Shown here in pieces: positions 55,901 to 63,189 of a stretch of DNA of 64,000 nt. A program made the translations under genes and the position numbers. This stretch comes from Nostoc piscinale CENA21. Its GTDB lineage: Bacteria; Cyanobacteriota; Cyanobacteriia; Cyanobacteriales; Nostocaceae. Below the pieces are notes generated by a model, which saw only the letters and a program-made list of their open reading frames with translations, did no database searches and was not told the origin of the DNA. Position 1 is the stretch's first letter. Every line of letters begins with the position of its first letter. The stretch is from contig NZ_CP012036.1 in assembly GCF_001298445.1 (NCBI RefSeq), positions 4,576,158 through 4,640,157 of the forward strand, written 5' to 3'.

Positions 55901-56100
55901 CTTATGAACAGTTAGCAATTCACTTAGCAACATATCCTGAGAAATTACAACAAATCAAACAGAAAATAGCCCAAAATCGTACCACATATCCACTGTTTGA
56001 TACTCCGCTTTATACTCGCAATTTAGAGCAATCTTACCTGAAAATGTGGGAGATTTACGCATCTGGTCAACCAGCAAAAGCGATAACAATTAATTCGTAA
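52933..56100 (+). CDS. TIGR03032-TPR-SPINDLY/OGT fusion protein
   Basis: 1055 residues. The first ~350 match the TIGR03032 (DUF4915) beta-propeller family (HQGQISGFERVFEQAAGLYV, FYQDKLWLLNAGTREFGYIN). About 384-600 are TPRs (YEEALALQKQGKIPEAIAQY, AHNNLGI..., AYLNLGIVLEA). About 675-1040 is a SPINDLY/OGT glycosyltransferase-41 domain (IGYLSNDFRTHATSHLM, APIQVNYLAFPGTMGSDFVDYIIGD, LPHSYQVND, then TTSDALWAGLPVITCFGETFPSRVAASLL). Such enzymes add a sugar to Ser/Thr of proteins. Cytoplasmic, no signal. It is divergent from the DUF4114 secreted protein, which could be a substrate, but nothing in the sequence proves that. Confidence 0.9.
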   Translation: MVVTPALKRQIALAISTSPDFVNWLQSQQISLAITTPQSSRLMLLGVNHQGQISGFERVFEQAAGLYVTDDRIYLSTKGQIWQLDNALVSGQLYDGYDKLYIPRIGYTTGNLEIQDLAVETENNRIVFVSSLLNCVATVSDRYSCIPLWKPRFISSLVNENRCQLNGLAIVNGKPRYVTAYSQSDVANGWQQTWQNGGCVVDIQSDEVVATGLSMPHSPRFYQDKLWLLNAGTREFGYINIYSGKFQAVTLGSGWLRGLAFVGDYAIVGLSKTSHHSVKLVNNNAETECGLMVIDIKTGAMVHWLRLEGEVTEIFDVQILSKVSRPQVMGFLSDEIHQLINLDPHSPLVKQNVQSPAIKLTEEKQLNTIPYYPETSQPELIYPTADHLYEEALALQKQGKIPEAIAQYEKLISQHPRYAPAWYQLGVIRERLGQTDKAILAYEKVIEINLHHAQAHNNLGILRVDAKDLDEAIKCFTAAIQSKPDYAFAHNNLGLVWQMQSKFTAAATKFREALQINPEYAEAYLNLGIVLEAQNNLEGAIACFRSAIQYKPNYIKALNRLGVVLTMLAMFNKGDVNEPKRIFERILEMQPGSAEAFTNLFYLKEMTCDWRSRQSDLTKLWEQTIQELADGKQTTLDPFNALNKPWDRKLLWQVAKTYGNTISQKWEQLRQSLNFQHSRYLNGRLRIGYLSNDFRTHATSHLMKSLFSLHNKADFEIFAYSCGPDDHSEYRQHIADTCEHFQDIANLSIEESAELIFNDGIHILIDINAYTFGSRSQILALRPAPIQVNYLAFPGTMGSDFVDYIIGDAVVTPPEFANTFSEKIVTLPHSYQVNDYQQVISNNPVTRSQYGLPESGFVFCCFNNHYKIEPTIFDIWMRILAAVPGSVLWLIAKSPINEANLQREAEARGINGDRLIFAPPEAKAEHLARHKLADLFLDTLYYNAHTTTSDALWAGLPVITCFGETFPSRVAASLLMAIGLPELITNSLETYEQLAIHLATYPEKLQQIKQKIAQNRTTYPLFDTPLYTRNLEQSYLKMWEIYASGQPAKAITINS

Positions 56101-56219
56101 TTAATACCTGACAAGGGAGAAAAGGAAGACAGGGTAGCTAAGGGAGCGAGATGTGTATAAATCATTTAGGAGTGCTATAGTTTGGATGAGTTGTTAACAG
56201 AAGGTGAGTGAAATAGTTC

Positions 56220-57392
56220 TCAACCAGGATAAACTCGTCCTTTCCAAGCACCGCCGCGTCCTTGCCAATGGCGAATGGCTGAGTCGATAGTCATTAAAGT
56301 GTAGAGAAAGGCGATCGCAGGTAAACTCAAAGCTAATAATGGTGAGCATTGATAAAAGCGGATAATTGGCAAGTAAGCTAATGCCATTAATAACCATGTC
56401 ACTACACCAGTAATTGCAATCATCCAATTGCCAAAAATGGCACCAATCACCACGCCCAAAGGTGGTAAGAGGTAAATCAAGGTCATGGCAATGACGGTTC
56501 CAAATAACAATACAGGTGAGTAATTTAATTGGGTATAGGCAGTCCGCGCCACCATATTCCAAATTGTTTCTAGGGAATCATAAGGGCGTAAACTGCGAGT
56601 TAAACTACTTAATCCTAACCAGATACGTCCTTGACTGGATTTCACCGCATTCGCTAAAGCACAATCATCAATTAAAGCCTGACGAATGGTTGCAATACCA
56701 CCGATTCTTTCTAAAGCGGTGCGCCGAATTAAAATGCTACCACCCGCCGCCGCCGCCGTGGGATTTTTGGGATGATTTACCCAACGGAAAGGATAGAGTT
56801 TTTGAAAGAAGAAAACAAACGCCGGAATTAAAAATTTTTCCCACCGACTATCACAACGTAGTCGCACCATCACAGAAACCAAATCTAAATTTTCTTGTTC
56901 GGCTTTGGTGACAAGTCGGCGCAGATTATTGACATCGTGTTCAATATCTGCATCGGTAAGTAAAAAATATTCTGGGGTGAGTGCTTTGGCTTGTTGGATA
57001 CCTTGCTGCACTGCCCAAAGTTTACCAGACCAACCAGAGGGTAAAGGCTCACCAGAGATAATTTGCAATTGCTGGGGTTTATCAACAGCGTGGGCGACTC
57101 CTTCAGCACAGGCGGCTGTGCCATCAGTACTGCGATCGTCTACTAAGAAAATATTAAAATTACCATCATAATCTTGCAGTAAAAGCGATCGCAAACTCAT
57201 CGGCAAAACATCCGCTTCATTCCGGGCTGGAATCACCGCACACACTGACGGTAAAGATTCTCGCTGCGGCTGGATGACTTCTAATTGCTGGTCTAAACGC
57301 CAAAACTGTCCCCGCAAACTTAGTAATCCTAACCAAATTATTAAGGATAAGACCATCAACCCTAGTACAATTGCCACAATAACCTCTTGCAA
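56220..57392 (-). CDS. hpnB: Hopanoid-associated glycosyltransferase HpnB-like
   Basis: 390 residues, GT2 family. An N-terminal membrane span (VIVAIVLGLMVLSLIIWLGLL) precedes a GT-A domain with VCAVIPARNEADVLP, FLVDDRSTDGT, the DxD-type motif LLTDADIEHD, and the GGSILIRRTALERIGG and DDCALANAV segments. Two or more C-terminal spans follow. This is the pattern of HpnB (hopene-associated glycosyltransferase). The gene is divergent from squalene-hopene cyclase, which supports a role in hopanoid modification. Its exact acceptor is unproven. Confidence 0.88.
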   Translation of the reverse strand: MQEVIVAIVLGLMVLSLIIWLGLLSLRGQFWRLDQQLEVIQPQRESLPSVCAVIPARNEADVLPMSLRSLLLQDYDGNFNIFLVDDRSTDGTAACAEGVAHAVDKPQQLQIISGEPLPSGWSGKLWAVQQGIQQAKALTPEYFLLTDADIEHDVNNLRRLVTKAEQENLDLVSVMVRLRCDSRWEKFLIPAFVFFFQKLYPFRWVNHPKNPTAAAAGGSILIRRTALERIGGIATIRQALIDDCALANAVKSSQGRIWLGLSSLTRSLRPYDSLETIWNMVARTAYTQLNYSPVLLFGTVIAMTLIYLLPPLGVVIGAIFGNWMIAITGVVTWLLMALAYLPIIRFYQCSPLLALSLPAIAFLYTLMTIDSAIRHWQGRGGAWKGRVYPG

Positions 57393-57719
57393 ATTCTCAG
57401 TGTCTCAGACAGAATACTATGTCTGCTGATTGTGGGAAAAAATTTTTTCTCCGTATTGCCGTGTTTAAAACTGGATGTTGAGTCCGTATAGTTCGGTAAA
57501 GATCCCCCCGCCTGCGGCCGACCCCCTTAAAAAGGGGGTGAAAAAGTGATCAGCCCCCTTAAAAAGAGGGTTTGGACTTTTGGGTAGGTAGGCTGTCATA
57601 TTAATTCTGTGAAAGAGCGATAAGCCCCACTTTTTAAGGGGGGTTGGGGGGATCTTAAATTGAAATGTTGACCGAAACGAATTGGATGTTGAGTGAGTGT
57701 TGAGTTTGAGAGAGATTTA
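57393..57719. other. Divergent hpnB/shc promoter region with palindromic element, copy 3
   Basis: Only about 100 bp upstream of hpnB lies outside the element. The element (57494-57679) has outer inverted ends ttcggtaaag / tgaccgaaac and a core starting gatcccccc and ending ggggggatct, with internal stems. Confidence 0.6.
57494..57679. repeat. Palindromic intergenic element, copy 3 (longest)
   Basis: Same family as 38807-38941. It differs by an inserted middle part (about 57550-57625) with an extra 'agccccct' arm. Outer ends ttcggt / accgaa are inverted. Confidence 0.65.
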
Positions 57720-59627
57720 ATGCAAACACAAGACAGGGTACAAGTCAATCAAGTTGCAGATGCGATCGCAGCCAGCCAAAAATATCTGCTGTCAATGCAA
57801 TATCCCGCAGGTTACTGGTGGGCGGAGTTAGAATCTAACGTCACCATTACGGCGGAAGTGGTTCTACTGCATAAAATTTGGGGAACCGATAAAACTCGGC
57901 CATTAGCTAAAATCGAAACCTACTTGCGTTCTCAGCAACGGCAGCATGGCGGCTGGGAACTGTTTTATGATGATGGTGGTGAACTCAGCACTTCCGTAGA
58001 AGCATACATGGCGCTGCGGTTGTTGGGTGTTCCCGCCACTGACCCAGCCTTAGTACGGGCGCGAGAATTTATTCTACAACGGGGCGGAATCAGCAAAACT
58101 CGCATTTTTACCAAATTACACCTCGCCTTGATTGGCTGTTACGACTGGCGTGGTATCCCCTCTCTCCCGCCTTGGATTATGCTGTTACCGCCAGCTTTCC
58201 CCGTGAATATTTACGAAATGTCTAGCTGGGCGCGTTCTAGCACTGTACCACTGTTGATTGTGTGTGACAGCAAACCTGTTTATCAATTTGACCAAGCAAT
58301 TAACTTAGATGAGTTATACGCCGAAGGAGTTAATCAAGTCCAGTATGAATTACCCCGCCAAGGTGATTGGACTGATTTATTCTTAACTTTGGATCAAGGA
58401 TTTAAATTAGCCGAAAGCTTGAATTTAGTACCCTTCCGAGCAGAAGGAATTAAAGCCGCCGAAAAGTGGATTTTAGAACGCCAAGAAGTTACAGGCGACT
58501 GGGGCGGGATTATTCCGGCGATGTTAAATTCGATGCTGGCGTTGAAGTGCTTGGGTTATAGCCCAGATGACCCCATTGTGGAACGGGGACTTCAAGCCAT
58601 TGATAATTTTGGCATTGAAACGGAAGATAACTATTGCGTTCAACCTTGTGTATCACCTGTGTGGGATACTGCTTGGGTAATGCGGGCGTTGATTGATTCT
58701 GGTTATGCACCTGATCATCCAGCAATTGTGAAAGCTGGAGAATGGTTATTGCAAAAGCAAATCCTGGATTATGGTGATTGGGTGGTGAAAAATCGCCAAG
58801 GTAAACCAGGTGCTTGGGCGTTTGAATTTGACAATCGCTTTTATCCTGATGTGGATGATACAGCCGTGGTGGTTATGGCTTTACACGCTGCCAAACTGCC
58901 TAATGAAAGTTTAAAACAAGCTGCGATCGCCCGCGCCTTAAACTGGGTTGCATCTATGCAGTGTCGTCCTGGTGGTTGGGCGGCGTTTGATTTAGATAAT
59001 GATCAAGAATGGCTAAATGCTATCCCCTATGGTGACTTAAAAGCCATGATTGACCCCAACACCGCCGATGTCACCGCCAGAGTCATTGAAATGTTGGGTG
59101 CTTGTAACTTATCAATTGATTCCCATAACCTCGAACGCGCCCTGACTTACCTCCTCGCAGAACAAGAAACCGAAGGTTGTTGGTTTGGGCGTTGGGGCGT
59201 AAATTACATTTATGGTACTAGCGGTGTTCTCTCAGCTTTAGCATTAATCAACCCGCAAAAGTATCAACGCCAAATCGAAAAAGGCGCAACTTGGTTAGTT
59301 GAATGTCAAAATTCTGATGGTGGTTGGGGCGAAACTTGCCGTACTTACAACGATCCTAGCCTCAAAGGCCAAGGACGCAGCACCGCATCTCAAACAGCTT
59401 GGGCGTTAATTGGGTTAATCGCCGCCGGTGAAGCCACTGGCAAATTTGCGATGGAAACCATTGAACGCGGAATTGATTACCTAGTAAAAACCCAAAAATC
59501 AGACGGTACTTGGTTTGAAGCCGACTTTACTGGTACTGGCTTCCCCTGTCATTTTTATCTCAAATATCACATGTATCAGCAATATTTCCCATTAATTGCT
59601 TTAGGCAGATATCAAAACATCAAATAA
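57720..59627 (+). CDS. shc: Squalene-hopene cyclase
   Basis: Cyclises squalene to hopene/diplopterol at the membrane, the first committed hopanoid step. 635 residues, normal for the family. The catalytic DxDDTA motif is intact at Asp377-Val-Asp-Asp380 (PDVDDTAVVVM). Several QW motifs are visible (GGWELFYDDGGE, GDWGGIIPAMLN, GGWAAFDLDND, GGWGETCRTYNDPSL). Residues AELESNVTITAEVVLLHKIWG are near the N-terminus. Start chosen at the ATG at 57720 (MQTQDRVQVNQV) because relatives begin there; a GTG at 57693 is also open. Divergent from hpnB. Confidence 0.95.
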   Translation: MQTQDRVQVNQVADAIAASQKYLLSMQYPAGYWWAELESNVTITAEVVLLHKIWGTDKTRPLAKIETYLRSQQRQHGGWELFYDDGGELSTSVEAYMALRLLGVPATDPALVRAREFILQRGGISKTRIFTKLHLALIGCYDWRGIPSLPPWIMLLPPAFPVNIYEMSSWARSSTVPLLIVCDSKPVYQFDQAINLDELYAEGVNQVQYELPRQGDWTDLFLTLDQGFKLAESLNLVPFRAEGIKAAEKWILERQEVTGDWGGIIPAMLNSMLALKCLGYSPDDPIVERGLQAIDNFGIETEDNYCVQPCVSPVWDTAWVMRALIDSGYAPDHPAIVKAGEWLLQKQILDYGDWVVKNRQGKPGAWAFEFDNRFYPDVDDTAVVVMALHAAKLPNESLKQAAIARALNWVASMQCRPGGWAAFDLDNDQEWLNAIPYGDLKAMIDPNTADVTARVIEMLGACNLSIDSHNLERALTYLLAEQETEGCWFGRWGVNYIYGTSGVLSALALINPQKYQRQIEKGATWLVECQNSDGGWGETCRTYNDPSLKGQGRSTASQTAWALIGLIAAGEATGKFAMETIERGIDYLVKTQKSDGTWFEADFTGTGFPCHFYLKYHMYQQYFPLIALGRYQNIK

Positions 59628-59771
59628 AGCAAAAGTGTAGGGGTATAGGTGTTCACAACCCTTACACCCCTACACCCATTTTCCACAGAGAACCTACCTT
59701 TGTGGGTCAGTCTTGATTTAATTGCGCCAACTTATATGAAATCTTTTTTCGTATCTATCAGTTTATGAATT

Positions 59772-61337
59772 TTAATCCCATTCTTTATCTTGGGGAATTT
59801 TATTCAAAAAACGATCCATTGCCCTTTCGGCTAAAGCTGCAATGGTTAATGAAGGATTAGCACAACCTGTCGAACCAGGAATCAGCGCACCATCAACCAC
59901 AAATAAGTTAGGATAACCACGCACTTTACCATAAGTGTTACAGACTGCACCCATCACTGCACCACCCAGAGGATGACCCGTAGAACTAAAGTCTGGTGGT
60001 ATGGCTAAAGCTGTATCATTAGCTTGATTGAGTCTTTGATAAGCATCTAAGTTAGCCTGAAGAATTTTCTGATTGTTGGCTGAATTCTTCGGCCAAAATA
60101 AATTAGCAGATTGTGTGGCGCGATTATATGTGAGATAGCCTTCTGGTTTAGTAATAGCTAAAGCGAGGGCAGCATAAACACCTTGGGGGACAATGGGGAA
60201 AGGCACTGGCTCAATCACTAAAGGTGCGATGGGATTGTCAAAATCTTCAATGACGGCTGTGCCAGGCCCGCCTAATGTAGGATTAGTTTGCATAGATGTC
60301 GCAATTCCAGTGACTGCATCACCATTAGTTCCCCAAAATTGTCCTACCTGATTATTAAGCCGACGTAATGTGCAGTTCTGTTTAGCGCGTAATAATAATT
60401 CTGTAGTTCCAATAGAACCAGCCGCCAAAAACAAATAGCGACAAACAAAGGTTTTTTTGGCAACTACAGCGCCTTGTTCTGTAATTTGATTGCAAGTAAC
60501 CCGAAAACGTCCCCCAGAATGTTCTTCTATCGCTGTCACTACGTGTAGAGGGCGAATTTCGACATTACCAGTAGCCTCCGCCATACTCAAGTAATTTCGG
60601 TCTACGCTATTTTTAGCACCACTATTCAGACCGTAGTACACTTGCCCTGTAATAGCCGAAGGAACTTTTTGACCTAAAATTTCTTGCTGCACAATATTCC
60701 AATCAACAGCAATGTCCAACTTGCGGGTTTTGAAACCTGCTTTTGCTGCTTGTTCTAAAAATATCCGGCTGGCTAAGTAATATTCTGTATTTAAAATTGC
60801 ATCAGGTATGGGAGATGGCTTGATAATAGAACGTACTCTGGGGTAGTAAACTTCATCAAGTTCCTCATATTTAATACTGCGGGGAAAAACTCGATAAAAA
60901 TTTTCTTTGGTTGGTTGATAACTAATAGCGTTGTAAACTAGTGAACCACCTCCTACACCTGCACCACGATAGGCCAGGATACCATCACCAACTTTGACAT
61001 CCAACACACCAGTATAGATATCAATAGGCGTTTGATTGAAGATAACTGTCGTTGGACTCAGCCAAGTTGAGCGACCATCGGGGTTTTGATATGTAGAGAA
61101 AGTATTACCAGCATTGGTAATTGGCCAGCGTCTTCCTCTTTCTAGAACTATCGTTTCAATACCAGCTTGACCAAGGCGCAACGCTGCAACGGCTCCCCCA
61201 AAACCACTACCAATCACCAGCGCCTCGATATTTTCTTCCAGACGATGAGCATTTGCACCAACTGAAGATAAACCTATACTTGCAGTTGCGGCGAGGGATG
61301 CTTGCAGGAATTGACGACGTTTTATTACTCTGGGCAT
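59772..61337 (-). CDS. Cholesterol-oxidase-like GMC oxidoreductase, Tat-exported
   Basis: 521 residues. Residues 1-30 form a twin-arginine signal (KRRQFLQASLAATASIG). The FAD-binding GSGFGGAVAALRLGQAG comes at about 43-60, then IVLERGRRW. The layout tracks bacterial cholesterol oxidase: RSTWLSP, DIYTGVLD, RGAGVGGGSLVYN, SAITGQVYYGLNSGAKNSVD, YLFLAAGSIGTTELLLRA, HPLGGAVMG and NPSLTIAALAERA. The catalytic His (HPLGG) and Asn (ANPSL) are present. Family enzymes oxidise 3-beta-hydroxysteroids to ketones with O2. Most cyanobacteria lack sterols, so a terpenoid alcohol or another substrate is likely. Convergent with shc. Confidence 0.86.
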   Translation of the reverse strand: MPRVIKRRQFLQASLAATASIGLSSVGANAHRLEENIEALVIGSGFGGAVAALRLGQAGIETIVLERGRRWPITNAGNTFSTYQNPDGRSTWLSPTTVIFNQTPIDIYTGVLDVKVGDGILAYRGAGVGGGSLVYNAISYQPTKENFYRVFPRSIKYEELDEVYYPRVRSIIKPSPIPDAILNTEYYLASRIFLEQAAKAGFKTRKLDIAVDWNIVQQEILGQKVPSAITGQVYYGLNSGAKNSVDRNYLSMAEATGNVEIRPLHVVTAIEEHSGGRFRVTCNQITEQGAVVAKKTFVCRYLFLAAGSIGTTELLLRAKQNCTLRRLNNQVGQFWGTNGDAVTGIATSMQTNPTLGGPGTAVIEDFDNPIAPLVIEPVPFPIVPQGVYAALALAITKPEGYLTYNRATQSANLFWPKNSANNQKILQANLDAYQRLNQANDTALAIPPDFSSTGHPLGGAVMGAVCNTYGKVRGYPNLFVVDGALIPGSTGCANPSLTIAALAERAMDRFLNKIPQDKEWD

Positions 61338-61777
61338 AAATAATCTCCTGTATTAGCTGCTGATGAGCTGATACATTTACGTACAAGTTGATTTAACTAG
61401 TGGCAATTAATGTTTTTGTTAATTTCAGAAGCACCGCAAAAATAGCACCCTCTCCGTTGTGGCAACTTCTACTACATTTTTTGCACAATCCACAAAATAC
61501 CAGTAGCAAAAATATTTGCTCTGCCAAATTGCCAAAATCTTGTTTTTCTGTCTGAGGTGTACAGTATTAAGATTTATTTTATGCGGTAGTAGAAAAATAA
61601 AGGGTCTAGGCTAATTATGTGCTTCTTCATATCGATTTGGTATTGGTATTACCTTTGTTTGTAAGTCCTATGTGTCTCACAAGCTAACCAATGACAAACT
61701 ATTTAAACTATGCCTACAAGCTCTGAGTATTTTAGGATAAGGACATGGCAAGAGATTAGGATTGGGTCAATTCATCT
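61338..61777. other. 440-bp divergent intergenic region
   Basis: Lies between the GMC oxidoreductase and the DUF4336 gene. AT-rich. It contains a 'ctctccgttgtggcaacttc' stretch (61451-61470) and no recognised gene or strong repeat. Confidence 0.4.
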
Positions 61778-62968
61778 ATGGATCTCAGCAACAACCCAAA
61801 AGATTGGTCATGGCCGTTTTGGCCTGTTGTTCCCCTTTATCCCTACAAGCAACGGCGGACACATTGCCAAGAAATTGTGAAAGATGCAATTTGGACATTC
61901 GACCAACTGCATGGCATTCTCTATACTATTGTCCCGATTCGGATGACGGTGATTAAGCTGACAGGTGGTGGTTTGTTGGTGTATGCACCTGTCGCACCAA
62001 CTAAAGAATGTGTGCGGATGGTGCAGGAGTTGGTAGCAAAGCATGGTGAGGTGAAGTACATCATTCTCCCAACCAGTTCTGGTCTTGAACACAAGGTTTT
62101 CGTCGGCCCCTTTGCCAGAAACTTTCCGCAAGCGCAGGTGTTTGTTGCGCCTCATCAATGGAGTTTTCCGTTCAACTTACCACTGAGTTGGTTAGGGTTT
62201 CCCCAAAACCGGACTCAGGAACTACCAGAAGATGCTAGTCTTGCGCCGTTTGCCGATGATTTTGAGTATGAGGTGTTAGATATTAACTTGGGACGAGGTT
62301 CTTTTGGGGAAGTGGCATTGTTTCACAAGCGATCGCACACCCTACTGTTAACCGATACAATCATCTCCATACCCGAAAATCCTCCGGCTATCTTGCAACT
62401 AGACCCATACCCCTTGCTATTCCACGCCAGAGAAAATGCCCTCCAACCCATTGAAGATAACGCCGCAAACCGCCTTCAAGGATGGCAGCGTATTGCCTTA
62501 TTTGCGATTTATTTCCGTCCCAGTGCATTAGATATAGCAGGACTCGGTGAAAGTTTTCGCGAAGCTTTACAAGCACCAAACCATTCTCGCCAAGCATACT
62601 TCGGTTTATATCCATTTCGTTGGCAAGAAAATTGGCAGCAGTCATTTTATGCCCTGAGTGGTAATGGTCGTTTATTTGTCGCCCCAATTTTGCAAACTCT
62701 CATTCTGCCCCAAGCACCGCAACAAGTCATCGACTGGGCTAACAAAGTTGCAAAATGGAATTTTCAACAGATTATTTCTTGTCATTTTGATGCGCCTATT
62801 GCTACCACTCCCCAGCAATTCCGACAAGCATTTAGTTTCTTAGAAAAGCAGCCATCAGTCAGTTCAGAAAGTCAGCCTTGGTTAGAAAAAGACTGTCAAT
62901 TCATCAAAGAACTAGAAGCAAATTTACTCAAGCAGGGTATCGCTACTCCTCCCAAAGAGAAGGTGTAA
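61778..62968 (+). CDS. DUF4336 domain-containing protein
   Basis: 396 residues. It matches DUF4336, a cyanobacterial and plastid-lineage family related to metallo-beta-lactamase folds: VYAPVAPTKECVRMVQEL, YIILPTSSGLEHKVFVGPFARNFPQAQVFVAPHQWSF, then SFGEVALFHKRSHTLLLTDT and the later SCHFDAP. The N-terminus (PKDWSWPFWPVVPLYPY) is Trp/Pro rich. Histidines GLEHKV, FHKR and SCHFD could bind metal, but the usual HxHxDH motif is not present. Function unknown. Cytoplasmic, no signal. Start chosen at the ATG at 61778. Confidence 0.85.
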   Translation: MDLSNNPKDWSWPFWPVVPLYPYKQRRTHCQEIVKDAIWTFDQLHGILYTIVPIRMTVIKLTGGGLLVYAPVAPTKECVRMVQELVAKHGEVKYIILPTSSGLEHKVFVGPFARNFPQAQVFVAPHQWSFPFNLPLSWLGFPQNRTQELPEDASLAPFADDFEYEVLDINLGRGSFGEVALFHKRSHTLLLTDTIISIPENPPAILQLDPYPLLFHARENALQPIEDNAANRLQGWQRIALFAIYFRPSALDIAGLGESFREALQAPNHSRQAYFGLYPFRWQENWQQSFYALSGNGRLFVAPILQTLILPQAPQQVIDWANKVAKWNFQQIISCHFDAPIATTPQQFRQAFSFLEKQPSVSSESQPWLEKDCQFIKELEANLLKQGIATPPKEKV

Positions 62969-63189
62969 TAACATTGGCAAGAGGCAGGAGGCAGGAGGCA
63001 GGAGGCAGAAGGGAAGAGGGTTTTAGCCTCCTTTACATAGTTGGGTTTATTGATGCTTACCTACTTATCTGAAGTTGCAGAAATAGATTTTGCGTACACA
63101 ATTTTAGATTTTGAGCCAAAAAACAAAAATTAATTACAATTACGTTAATATGAGCTTGTATAAATAACTTTAGTTAACTGCGTATATAA
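62969..63189. other. Intergenic region with short tandem filler
   Basis: About 62980-63008 is a tandem of 'ggcagga' units (aggcaggaggcaggaggc), a filler common in Nostoc intergenic DNA. The last ~100 bp are the AT-rich promoter of the NB-ARC gene. Confidence 0.5.
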
